From positions 1 through 64,000 of the forward strand of contig CAMILZ010000002.1 of assembly GCA_946223075.1 (NCBI GenBank): a stretch of DNA of 64,000 nt, written 5' to 3'. Both the position numbers and the translations under genes were made by a program. The stretch is from an uncultured Dermabacteraceae bacterium (lineage in GTDB: Bacteria; Actinomycetota; Actinomycetes; Actinomycetales; Dermabacteraceae). Shown here piece after piece: positions 17,506 to 25,255 of this stretch (the first letter of the stretch is position 1; every line of letters begins with the position of its first letter). The notes under the pieces are model-generated. The model was not told the DNA's origin and made no database searches. It saw only the letters and a list, made by a program, of their open reading frames with translations.

Positions 17506-19236
17506 TTACTTGCACTTCGCTCCATCGTCGGGGACCTTGTCCTCGAGGAGGTAGGCATCGACCATTTCCTCGATGCAGCCACCTGAGCGGCCGTAGGCGG
17601 TGTGCCCGAAGCCTTCATAGGTGAGGAGTACCGAGTTGTCGAGTTGCTCGTTGAGGGACTCGGCCCACGGGTAGGGGGTCGCCGGGTCACCGGTCGTGCC
17701 GATCACGACGATCGTGCTTGAGCCTTTCGCGCTGATCTTTGCGGGGTAGCGCACGGGTTTTGCTGGCCAGGTCGAGCAACCATCCTCATCGCTGCTGCCC
17801 AGCGACGGGCCGAATGTCGGGTACTTCTTGGCGAGGCGATCGCCTTCCTTCGTGAGCCACTCCTTGTCGGTTACGCCCACGTGGTCGAGGCAGTTCACGG
17901 CGACGTTCGCAAAGGTGCTGTTCGACTTGAACGTGCCATCCGACTCGCGCTCGTTGGCGAGGTCGGCGAGCATGAGGAGAACGTCAGCCGAGTTGTTGTT
18001 CTTCGCGCTTTCGATGCCGAGGGCGACGTACTCCCACGTTTCGTTGCCGTAGAGCGCCGTGAGGATCGCGGTTGAGGCGAGAGTCTCGTTGAGTGTGCGG
18101 CCGCTCGCCGTGGGGATGGGGTTCTTTCCGGCGTCCTTCATGAAGTCGCGAAGCTGCTGGATGCCCTCGTCAACGCTGCCCGTGAGAGGGCAACTATCGC
18201 GCTCGGTCTGGCACCAGGTCACGAAGTCCTTCACGGCGTTTTCGAAGCCCTCGGCCTGGCCGGCAACAATTTCGTTCGTTGTGAGTGACGGGTCGAGCGC
18301 GCCGTCGAGAATGAGGTGGCCGGTGCGCTTCGGGTACATCTCGGCGTAGGTGGCGCCGAGGTACGTGCCGTACGAGAAGCCGAGGTAGTCGAGCTTCTCG
18401 GAGTCGACGGCCGCGCGGATCACGTCCATGTCGCGCGCCGCGGAGTATGTGTCGACGTATTGGAGCCTGTCCGCGGACTTCTCACCGCAGGCCTTGGCGA
18501 GTTTGTCGGACCATTCCTTCGCCTTTTTGGCGCCTTCCTCGGTGTCGGGAAGGTCGGTCGAGAGCATCTCGTCGGTTTCGGCATCGCTGAGGCACTCGAT
18601 GCCGTCGGAATCCTTCACACCACGCGGGTCGAAGCCGATCACGTTGTACTTTTCGAGCACCCCGGGGCTGATTTGCATGGTGCCGTAGGCGGCGACGTGT
18701 TCGGCGCCCGAGCCGCCGGGGCCGCCGGGGTTGACGAGGAGCGAGCCCTTGGGTTTGTCGGCTTTCGCAGGGAGGCGGGTGAGGAGGAGCGAGAGGGTTG
18801 CGCCGCCCGGCTCGTTCCACTTGAGGGGAACGTCGATCGTGGCGCATTCGGCGGTGCTGTATTCCGCACGTTCGCATTCGCCCCACTCGGCACGCTGGTC
18901 GTAAAACTTCGCCCAGCGCTCGTCCTTCGCGGGATCGGCACCGAGATCGTAGGCGGCGGATTCTGTGACGGGGGCGATCGGGCCGAGGGGTTCCATGCCC
19001 TCGGTGCCGAAGGCCTCGCTCGTGGTGCCTTCGATCTTTGTGAGGGCCGCTTTGGCCTCTTTTTCGAAATTGTCGCTCCCGGGAACGGCCGCACCGTTCG
19101 AGCTCGGGGACTGCTGTTGACCCGCCTGTGTGAGGGCTCCGCAGCCACTGAGGGAGAGCGCCGCGATGGCAAGAGCGCTGAGAGCCGCGGCGGCGCGGGC
19201 GCGCACGCCGGTGTGGGATGAGTGGGTGGATGTCAC
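17506..19236 (-). CDS. Secreted alpha/beta-hydrolase lipoprotein, tripeptidyl-aminopeptidase-like
   Basis: A 576-residue exported lipoprotein of the actinobacterial Tap/SlpD family, which removes short peptides from N-termini outside the cell. The signal peptide ends in the lipobox LSGC. The oxyanion loop is PGGPGGSG, the nucleophile elbow is GFSYG (residue ~245), the acid is in GTTGDPATPYPW, and the His is in GFGHTAYG within the C-terminal TAP_C domain. I chose GTG ending at 19236, with GAGG seven bases upstream; the open frame extends to 19287, but that adds residues before the signal peptide. Confidence 0.9.
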   Translation of the reverse strand: MTSTHSSHTGVRARAAAALSALAIAALSLSGCGALTQAGQQQSPSSNGAAVPGSDNFEKEAKAALTKIEGTTSEAFGTEGMEPLGPIAPVTESAAYDLGADPAKDERWAKFYDQRAEWGECERAEYSTAECATIDVPLKWNEPGGATLSLLLTRLPAKADKPKGSLLVNPGGPGGSGAEHVAAYGTMQISPGVLEKYNVIGFDPRGVKDSDGIECLSDAETDEMLSTDLPDTEEGAKKAKEWSDKLAKACGEKSADRLQYVDTYSAARDMDVIRAAVDSEKLDYLGFSYGTYLGATYAEMYPKRTGHLILDGALDPSLTTNEIVAGQAEGFENAVKDFVTWCQTERDSCPLTGSVDEGIQQLRDFMKDAGKNPIPTASGRTLNETLASTAILTALYGNETWEYVALGIESAKNNNSADVLLMLADLANERESDGTFKSNSTFANVAVNCLDHVGVTDKEWLTKEGDRLAKKYPTFGPSLGSSDEDGCSTWPAKPVRYPAKISAKGSSTIVVIGTTGDPATPYPWAESLNEQLDNSVLLTYEGFGHTAYGRSGGCIEEMVDAYLLEDKVPDDGAKCK

Positions 19237-19364
19237 GAAGGAACCTCGCGAGTTGTGATCGGGGCGAATAAGCTGCCCCTCATTCAATCACGCGGTGCCG
19301 TGCGTCACCGTCAGGCTAGCCAAGTTGGCGTTCGGGCAATGAGGTCTGTAGAGTATTTGCGCCC

Positions 19365-19437
19365 GCCCCGTTCGTCTAGCGGCCTAGGACACCTGCCTTT
19401 CACGCCGGCAACACGGGTTCGAATCCCGTACGGGGTA
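19365..19437 (+). tRNA. tRNA-Glu (anticodon TTC)
   Basis: Plus-strand cloverleaf: acceptor GCCCCGT with ACGGGGT, the TTCGTCTAGCGGCCTAGGAC D arm, anticodon loop CTTTCAC, T arm CGGGTTCGAATCCCG. CCA is not encoded. Confidence 0.96.
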
Positions 19438-19445
19438 CAGCTGAA

Positions 19446-19478
19446 ACCGCCCACCATTTCGGTGGGCGGTTTTGTTTT
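19446..19478 (+). terminator. Terminator after tRNA-Glu
   Basis: A perfect 10-bp stem ACCGCCCACC / GGTGGGCGGT with loop ATTTC, followed by TTTGTTTT. Confidence 0.92.
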
Positions 19479-19521
19479 GCTCTCGGCTTGTGTTCGGCAC
19501 GCGCAGGGGCACGTGCGGGGG

Positions 19522-19533
19522 TCCGACGCTTGC
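19522..19533 (+). repeat. Dispersed 12-mer, intergenic copy
   Basis: TCCGACGCTTGC within GGGGGTCCGACGCTTGCC, between the tRNA-Glu terminator and the catalase gene. A near copy (GCCGACGCTTGC) lies at 21208-21219, just before the zincin gene. Confidence 0.75.
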
Positions 19534-19667
19534 CTTCCCACATCGCGCGAACTTTGTGAGTGTGTTCAAGGAGCGCAGGTAGGGTTGACAATTGTGATCC
19601 CTCCACGATGATGCCGAGGAGATCTCCCCTTGATTCCTCCCCCTATGAGATAAGGACAGGAAGCAGA

Positions 19668-21155
19668 ATGAGCACCTTTGATCCCAACCTTCCGAGCACC
19701 GGCGAAGCTGGTGCACCGCGTGAATCCGATGCTCACTCGCTGAGCGTCGGCGCGAACGGCCCCCTCCTTCTCCACGACGTCAACCTCGTGGAGAAGCTCG
19801 CGCGCTTTGACCGCGAGCGTATCCCCGAGCGCAGCCCCCACGCCAAGGGTTCGGGTGCGTTCGGTGAGCTTCGCGTGACCGAGGACGTCTCGAAGTACAC
19901 GAAGGCGAAGCTTTTCCAGAAGGGCGCGAAGACCCCGATGCTCGCCCGTTTCTCGACCGTCGCCGGTGAGCTCGGCTCGCCCGACACGTGGCGCGACGTG
20001 CGCGGTTTCGCCCTCAAGTTCTACACGGAGGAGGGCAACTACGACATCGTCGGCAACAACACGCCGATCTTCTTCCTCCGTGACCCCATGAAGTTCCCCG
20101 ACTTCATCCACTCGCAGAAGCGTCTTCCCGATTCGGGTCTTCGCGACGGCACCATGCAGTGGGACTTCTGGACCCTTTCGCCCGAGAGTGCCCACCAGGT
20201 CGCTTACCTCATGGGCCCGCGTGGTCTTCCGAAGACCTGGCGCCACATGAACGGCTACAGCTCTCACACCTACATGTGGGTGAACGAGGCTGGCGAGAAG
20301 TCGTGGGTCAAGTACCACTTCCACACCCAGCAGGGTGTCGAGTACCTCTCGAATGACGAGGCGACCCGCATCGCTGGTGAGGATGCGGATGCACATCGCA
20401 AGGACCTCTTTGACGCGATCAAGAACGGCGATTTCCCGAAGTGGGATGTGTCGGTGCAGATCATGCCGTACGAGGACGCGAAGACGTACCGCTTCAACCC
20501 GTTCGATCTTACGAAGACCTGGTCGAAGAAGGACTACCCGCTCATCAAGGTCGGCGAGTTCGAGCTCAACCAGAACCCCGTGAACCACTTCGCGCAGATC
20601 GAGCAGGCGGCCTTCAGCCCCTCGAACCTCGTTCCGGGCATCGGTTTCTCGCCCGACAAGATGCTGCTCGGCCGCGTGTTCTCCTACCCGGATGCGCAGC
20701 GCAACCGCCTCGGCACGAACTACAACCAGCTCCCCGTGAACCGTCCGGTGAACGACGTGAACACCTACTCGAAGGAAGGGGCGATGGAGTTCTTCCACTC
20801 GGGCGATGCGCCCGTGTACGCCCCGAACTCGTTCGGTCGCGCCTACCAGGACGAGCAGGGCCCGGTCGACAACGGCTGGGAGTCGGACGGTGAGATGGTG
20901 CGCGCCGCGTACACCCTCCACGCTGAGGACGACGACTTCGGCCAGGCCGGCACCCTCGTGCGCGAGGTGTTTAGCGATGAGGAGCGCGCGGAGTTCGTGA
21001 ACACTGTCGCGGGTGCCCTCGACGGCGTGATCGAGCCCGTGCTCTCGCGCGCGTTCGAGTACTGGAAGAACGTTGATCAGGAGATCGGCGAGCGCATCGA
21101 AAAGGCCGTCAAGGCCAACGCGGGAGCCGATGAGGTTCCCGGCAGCATCCAGTAA
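19668..21155 (+). CDS. katA: Catalase (monofunctional haem type)
   Basis: A 495-residue small-subunit clade catalase that converts H2O2 to water and oxygen. The catalytic His is in HAKGSGAFG (residue ~57), the conserved Asn is in [13 protein letters not shown], and the proximal haem Tyr is in [14 protein letters not shown] near residue 343. The start ATG 19668 has AGGA six bases upstream; the frame stays open to 19560 without family support. Codon use is strongly biased to preferred codons, which suggests high expression. Confidence 0.96.
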   Translation: MSTFDPNLPSTGEAGAPRESDAHSLSVGANGPLLLHDVNLVEKLARFDRERIPERSPHAKGSGAFGELRVTEDVSKYTKAKLFQKGAKTPMLARFSTVAGELGSPDTWRDVRGFALKFYTEEGNYDIVGNNTPIFFLRDPMKFPDFIHSQKRLPDSGLRDGTMQWDFWTLSPESAHQVAYLMGPRGLPKTWRHMNGYSSHTYMWVNEAGEKSWVKYHFHTQQGVEYLSNDEATRIAGEDADAHRKDLFDAIKNGDFPKWDVSVQIMPYEDAKTYRFNPFDLTKTWSKKDYPLIKVGEFELNQNPVNHFAQIEQAAFSPSNLVPGIGFSPDKMLLGRVFSYPDAQRNRLGTNYNQLPVNRPVNDVNTYSKEGAMEFFHSGDAPVYAPNSFGRAYQDEQGPVDNGWESDGEMVRAAYTLHAEDDDFGQAGTLVREVFSDEERAEFVNTVAGALDGVIEPVLSRAFEYWKNVDQEIGERIEKAVKANAGADEVPGSIQ

Positions 21156-21249
21156 TCAGCGTTTGTGAGGTTCGGCCCCGTTCCTGCCGCGTTCGGTGGG
21201 GGCGGGGCCGACGCTTGCCTCCACGAAGGCGCTTTGGGAGTCTTATGGC

Positions 21250-21603
21250 ATGTGTGCCATGAGCCAGGAAGAGTTCGAAGCCGCCGTGGACGACGCCCTC
21301 GATTCACTACCGCTCGAGGTCGTGGAGCAGGTTGCCGATTCGAACACGGTGATCCTCGTGGAGGAGGAGCCGGAGGGCGGCGAGGACGTGCTCGGGGTGT
21401 TCGACGGCGTTCCGCTCACGGAGCGCGGCCATAGCGACGGCTTCCTTGAGCCGGGCCGGATCATGATTTTTCGAGGCCCGCTCACGCGCATGGCGGAAAG
21501 CCGCGAGGATCTCGAGGAGCAGATTCGCGTGACGGTGCTCCACGAGATCGGTCACTTGTTCGGCATCGAGGAGGATCGCCTCCACGAGCTCGGCTGGGGC
21601 TAG
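21250..21603 (+). CDS. Small zincin-like metallopeptidase
   Basis: A 117-residue protein of the minimal-gluzincin family (DUF1025 type) common in actinobacteria. The zinc motif VLHEIGHLFGIEEDRL sits at the C-terminus (HEIGH plus the downstream acidic E-E-D). The N-terminal half is acidic. Substrate unknown; cytosolic. The start ATG 21250 follows GGGAG by nine bases; ATG 21259 (MSQEEF) is an alternative. Its stop overlaps the stop of the convergent universal-stress gene. Confidence 0.88.
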   Translation: MCAMSQEEFEAAVDDALDSLPLEVVEQVADSNTVILVEEEPEGGEDVLGVFDGVPLTERGHSDGFLEPGRIMIFRGPLTRMAESREDLEEQIRVTVLHEIGHLFGIEEDRLHELGWG

Positions 21604-21992
21604 ACGATCAGCACGTCGGCGGGGGAGTCCGCGATGACCGTTTGGATGGTGTTGCCGAGGTAGCGCGGGTCATGTGCGCCGCCGAAGCGGGCACCGAGCA
21701 CGAGGGTCTCCGCTCCCGTCTTTTCGACTTCGGCAATGATGGCGTCGGCAATTTCGTCGCCCTCATCGATGTGCCGCGTGCGCGAGTCCACGTCGCGCAC
21801 GCCTGCGCGGCGCGCGGTCTGCTCCGCGTACGACAGTTGTTCGTTGCTCGCGTGGCGCGGATCCGACTCAACGGAATCGCGCACGACGTTCACGAGGTTC
21901 AGCGCGGTGTCGAACTGCACTGCTCGCTCGATTGCCGCATCGAGGGCTGCCTCGCCCTCCGAGGTGGGAATGTAGGCCACGAGGATGCTCAC
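21600..21992 (-). CDS. Universal stress protein (UspA family)
   Basis: A 130-residue single-domain Usp. It opens MSILVAYIPTSEGEAAL and ends with ETLVLGARFGGAHDPRYLGNTIQ and ADVLIV. The usual ATP-binding G-2x-G-9x-G-S/T pattern is altered: the S/T is replaced within the GNTIQTV segment, so ATP binding is uncertain. GTG start with AAGGAG upstream. It follows plsC by 12 bases, in one operon. Confidence 0.88.
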   Translation of the reverse strand: MSILVAYIPTSEGEAALDAAIERAVQFDTALNLVNVVRDSVESDPRHASNEQLSYAEQTARRAGVRDVDSRTRHIDEGDEIADAIIAEVEKTGAETLVLGARFGGAHDPRYLGNTIQTVIADSPADVLIV

Positions 21993-22004
21993 CGTTGATC
22001 TCCT

Positions 22005-22673
22005 TTAGCGTTCGTTTTTCGGCTTGGGTGTTTCGCGTTCTTGCCCGCTGAGCTTCTGGATTTCTTCCATGACGCGGTCCGTGATGGCGCGGCGCCTGCG
22101 GTTCTCGGGAAGGGAGCGATCGATGTCGCTGAAGTCAATGGGGGCGCCGATGCGCACTTCGAGCTTTGCGCGGCGTGGGCGGGGGAGAGTCTTTCCGGGA
22201 ACGAAAAGCTTCTCGGTGCCCACGAGACCCACGGGAATGACGGGCGCGCCCGTCTTTTCTTCGAGCCAGGCCACACCCGTGCGGCCACGCCCGAGCTTGC
22301 CGGTTTTCGAGCGAGTGCCCTCGGGGTAGATCGCAAACAGGCCACCGCCTTCGAGAACGTCGCGGGCCTTCTCGAGGGAGCCGTGCGCGGACTTGAGGGT
22401 TCCGCGTTCCACGGGGATCGAGCCCACCGCCTCAAAGAAACGCTGCTTGATGCGGGCTGTGAGGCCACTCTTGTGCCAAAAATCGGCCTTGATGATGTAG
22501 CGCACCTTGCGGTTGAAAACGACGGGCACGAGGAAGGAATCGACATTCGCACGGTGATTCGCCGCAATAATCACGGGGCCGGTCTCGGGAACGTTCTCGA
22601 GTCCCGTGACCTTCGGCCGCCACCACGCCTTAATCATGGGGGCGACGAACGTGTGGGCGGTTTCGTAAAACAC
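22005..22673 (-). CDS. plsC: 1-acyl-sn-glycerol-3-phosphate acyltransferase
   Basis: A 222-residue membrane-associated acyltransferase of phospholipid synthesis. The H-x4-D catalytic motif is NHRANVD (residue ~40), and the glycerophosphate-binding block is YPEGTRS near residue 118. A helix precedes the motif. I chose GTG ending at 22673 because GGAG lies seven bases upstream; ATG ending at 22706 adds 11 residues. First gene of a two-gene unit with the Usp gene. Confidence 0.88.
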   Translation of the reverse strand: MFYETAHTFVAPMIKAWWRPKVTGLENVPETGPVIIAANHRANVDSFLVPVVFNRKVRYIIKADFWHKSGLTARIKQRFFEAVGSIPVERGTLKSAHGSLEKARDVLEGGGLFAIYPEGTRSKTGKLGRGRTGVAWLEEKTGAPVIPVGLVGTEKLFVPGKTLPRPRRAKLEVRIGAPIDFSDIDRSLPENRRRRAITDRVMEEIQKLSGQERETPKPKNER

Positions 22674-22785
22674 CGGCCTGCTCCTTCGGCTCGCTCTCTC
22701 GCACATGCGCCTCGCGCATGTTTCTCAGCGTAATCGCTCGGTGCTGCAGTTCCTAATGTGGGCCCACGTGTTTAATGGATGGGGG

Positions 22786-22812
22786 TCCGACGGATGCGCG
22801 GCAGGCGTCGGA
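22786..22812. repeat. 27-nt inverted pair of the dispersed repeat, intergenic
   Basis: TCCGACGGATGC, loop GCG, GCAGGCGTCGGA. It is extended by GGGGG and AACCCC flanks, so the hairpin can reach about 16 bp. It lies 48 bases before the oxidoreductase start and between divergent genes. Confidence 0.85.
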
Positions 22813-22860
22813 ACCCCGTTTTGCACGGTGCACCCCGCCACGACCGGAAGGATTTCGCTC

Positions 22861-24171
22861 ATGCCCTCGAAGATTAACGTTGCTGTTGTGGGGCTCGGGA
22901 CGAGCGCGCAAGCGGTGCACTTGCCGATGCTGCTGCGCCGCCACGATCGATTCCGCGTGAGCGCGGTGGTGGATATCTCGCCGCGCAGACTCCGCGAAGC
23001 GAGCGAGAAGTGGGGTTTCGAGGAAGAGCGGCGCTACGGGAGCGTCAAGGACCTCATGGCGGCTGTGCGCGGCAAAGAGGTTGAGCTCGATGCCGTGGTG
23101 TTCAGCGCTGACGGGGTGAAGGGCGAGGATATCCTCCACATCATTAAGCGCGGCATCCCCGTGCTCGTTGAGCCTCCCGTGGCGTACGGAACCGAGGAAC
23201 TGCAAGCGATTGCCGAGTTCGAACGGATGGCGGGCCGCCCGCTCGTGATGCTTGCCTACGGCGCGCTTTACGACTCATCGGTGCGGCTCCTCGTGGACGA
23301 GAACCAGGCGCGTGACCTGCGCAGCCTCGAGTTCGAGACGCTCATGCCGGCGAGCTCCGTGATGCACGGGAAACACCACGTGACCTCCGCGGCCTACGAC
23401 CTTCCCTCAGAGCAGCGTATTGCGCGCCGCGAAAACCTTAAAGAGGCTGTTGAAAAGGGCGCGGGACCCGGCGCGAATCAGCGCGACCGCGATATTTATG
23501 TCAAGGGGCTGCTCACCGGTGTGCTCGCGCAACTCGCGCTTGTGCGTTCGACCTACGGGCCGCTCGTGGAGCTGCACGGTGTGCGGCATTGGCCCGAGCA
23601 GGTGATCCCCGGCTCGATCGAGGTGCTCGGCGCCCTCGAGAAGGGTGTGCACGTGCGCCTCGTGTGGCACTACCTGCCGTTTGCGCCCGAGTTCCACGAC
23701 GCGATTCGCTTCGTCACGAATCGCCGGCAGGGGCGTGTAGAGCTTCCTCACGCGGCGGATCTCGATACGCGGGGGTCTTTCACGTTCACGCAGAAGTCTG
23801 ACGGCGCGATTGTGACGAGCGAACGCCTTTCCGAACATTCGCCCGCCTACGGGCTGCACGAGGCGTTTTACGCGTTTGCGGCGAAGGGGAAAGAGCCCGC
23901 CTACGGGCTCACCGAGGCGCTTGAGGATCTCGAGGTTGCGAGAGCTGTTCTTGGCGAGCTCGCTCTAGTGGAGGGGCGCGATATTAACGCGGTGCCCGAG
24001 AGCGAGGGCGAAGGAGACGAGCAAGAGAGCCGCAGTCACGGGGCTGAGGCGCGCGAAGGTTCGATCGTGGTGGCCGAGAACCCGCTCACGGAGACCCCGA
24101 TCGTGAGCGCGCCCGCGGCCTCGCCACACGAGCCGGATAGTGACGACGAGGGCGGGCGCAGCGAGGCCTAG
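22861..24171 (+). CDS. Gfo/Idh/MocA family oxidoreductase
   Basis: A 436-residue NAD(P)-dependent oxidoreductase-like protein. The Rossmann fold opens INVAVVGLGTSAQAVHLPML (G-x-G-x-x-A), and PVLVEPPVAYGTEE corresponds to the usual EKP region, with the usual Lys replaced by Pro. That change puts catalytic activity in doubt. The C-terminal ~70 residues are an acidic, disordered tail. Substrate unknown. ATG 22861 has GGAAGGA at the right distance. Confidence 0.85.
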   Translation: MPSKINVAVVGLGTSAQAVHLPMLLRRHDRFRVSAVVDISPRRLREASEKWGFEEERRYGSVKDLMAAVRGKEVELDAVVFSADGVKGEDILHIIKRGIPVLVEPPVAYGTEELQAIAEFERMAGRPLVMLAYGALYDSSVRLLVDENQARDLRSLEFETLMPASSVMHGKHHVTSAAYDLPSEQRIARRENLKEAVEKGAGPGANQRDRDIYVKGLLTGVLAQLALVRSTYGPLVELHGVRHWPEQVIPGSIEVLGALEKGVHVRLVWHYLPFAPEFHDAIRFVTNRRQGRVELPHAADLDTRGSFTFTQKSDGAIVTSERLSEHSPAYGLHEAFYAFAAKGKEPAYGLTEALEDLEVARAVLGELALVEGRDINAVPESEGEGDEQESRSHGAEAREGSIVVAENPLTETPIVSAPAASPHEPDSDDEGGRSEA

Positions 24172-24222
24172 CCCGCGCTCTTCGTAGCGACACGCCGACG
24201 GCGTGAATCACACAAAAAATTT

Positions 24223-24254
24223 TTGGGGACGGCAACGCGGATTGCCGTCCCCAA
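24223..24254. terminator. Strong hairpin downstream of the oxidoreductase
   Basis: A perfect 13-bp stem TTGGGGACGGCAA / TTGCCGTCCCCAA with a 6-base loop. The A-run and T-run (AAAAAATTTTT) lie on its left side, so the best terminator reading is on the minus strand although no minus-strand gene lies close on the right. It may also end the plus-strand oxidoreductase. Confidence 0.65.
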
Positions 24255-24259
24255 GTCGT

Positions 24260-24413
24260 CGTGGATAACACCGGAAATTCACCGTCGAACACACCTTGTC
24301 CACAATGCTGTCCACCGCGTCTTGGGCCTGCGACGTGCGCCGTTCGTGGATAACGCGATCGCCGTTCACCATGCGTTCACATGAGGGCACAGAGTGTCCA
24401 CACACCATCCACA
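24260..24413. promoter_or_regulatory. Cluster of DnaA-box-like 9-mers upstream of nrdHIE
   Basis: Three strong boxes: TTATCCACG on the minus strand at 24260-24268 and 24345-24353, and TTGTCCACA at 24296-24304. Weaker boxes: CTGTCCACC 24308-24316, GTGTCCACA 24394-24402, CCATCCACA 24405-24413. They fill the gap between the hairpin and the NrdR boxes. DnaA control of ribonucleotide reductase is known for E. coli nrdAB; here it is inferred. Confidence 0.6.
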
Positions 24414-24428
24414 TCACAAAGATGTAAT

Positions 24429-24476
24429 TCAGTACATCTTGTGGTGCCCCCATCGATCTGCCACTAGGTGTAGTGT
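24429..24476 (+). promoter_or_regulatory. Tandem NrdR boxes upstream of nrdHIE
   Basis: Box 2 at 24461-24476 contains CACTA-GGTG-TAGTG, a perfect palindrome matching the NrdR consensus acaCwAtATaTwGtgt at its core. Box 1 at 24429-24444 (TCAGTACATCTTGTGG) matches the right half. Their starts are 32 bp apart, the three-turn spacing typical of NrdR box pairs. A further inverted repeat CACAA-GATGTA overlaps box 1. Confidence 0.72.
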
Positions 24477-24563
24477 TGAGTCCGTTGGTTCGCTAAACCC
24501 CACGGCGGGGCTTCAAGTCCCCGCTAACACAGAAGAACACCGCGAAGTTTTGAAAGGCCTCTC

Positions 24564-24821
24564 ATGGAGATCACCGTCTACACCAAGCCCATGTGCGTCC
24601 AGTGCGATGCGACCAAGCGCGCCCTCAACAAGGCTGGTCTCGAGTACACGCTCGTGGACATCACCGAGGATGCCGCGGCCCTCTCGCACATCAAGTCGCT
24701 CGGCTTCATGCAGGCGCCCGTGGTGACCACGTCGAATGACTCCTGGTCGGGCTTCCGCCCCGACAAGATCAAGGCCCTCACCGCGCAGGCGAGCGAACTT
24801 CGCCAGGCCGCAAGCTTCTAA
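24564..24821 (+). CDS. nrdH: Glutaredoxin-like protein NrdH
   Basis: An 85-residue redoxin that reduces NrdE after each turnover. The redox motif CVQC is at residues 11-14, preceded by VYTKPM. The family SGFRP block is near residue 61. First gene of nrdHIE; GAAAGG lies upstream of ATG 24564. Confidence 0.96.
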   Translation: MEITVYTKPMCVQCDATKRALNKAGLEYTLVDITEDAAALSHIKSLGFMQAPVVTTSNDSWSGFRPDKIKALTAQASELRQAASF

Positions 24822-24847
24822 GTAGTTAAGCGTCGTGACCGTGCACC

Positions 24848-25255
24848 ATGAGCAAACTCGTCTACTTTTCGTCCGTTTCGGAGAACACCAAGCGTTTTAT
24901 CGAGAAGCTTGAGCTGCCCGAAGGCACGGTCGAGCGGATCCCGCTGAGGCGAAACGAAGAACCGCTCGTCATGGACGAAGACTTCGTGCTCATGGTGCCC
25001 ACCTACGGTGGCGGCAACACCGGGGGAGCAGTCCCCAAACAGGTCATTCACTTCCTCAACGACAAGCGCAATCGCGCACACATCAAAGGCGTGATCTCGG
25101 GAGGGAACACGAACTTTGGCGAGGCATACTGCATCGCCGGCGACATCATCGCCCGCAAATGCAACGTGCCGCACCTCTACAAGTTTGAGCTCCTTGGGAC
25201 ATCGAGAGATGTCACCAAAGTCAAAGAAGGGTTGGAACGGTTTTGGCAGAGCTAA
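24848..25255 (+). CDS. nrdI: NrdI flavodoxin-like protein
   Basis: A 135-residue FMN protein that supplies the oxidant for assembling the Mn(III)2-tyrosyl cofactor of NrdF. It opens [18 protein letters not shown], the phosphate-binding loop, with the later [12 protein letters not shown] and [10 protein letters not shown] blocks typical of NrdI. It overlaps nrdE by 13 bases. Confidence 0.95.
   Translation: MSKLVYFSSVSENTKRFIEKLELPEGTVERIPLRRNEEPLVMDEDFVLMVPTYGGGNTGGAVPKQVIHFLNDKRNRAHIKGVISGGNTNFGEAYCIAGDIIARKCNVPHLYKFELLGTSRDVTKVKEGLERFWQS

Noticed and set aside
24260..24476. Chromosomal replication origin
   Set aside because: DnaA-like boxes are present, but dnaA, dnaN, rpmH and an AT-rich unwinding region are absent, and the boxes fit the control region of nrdHIE better.
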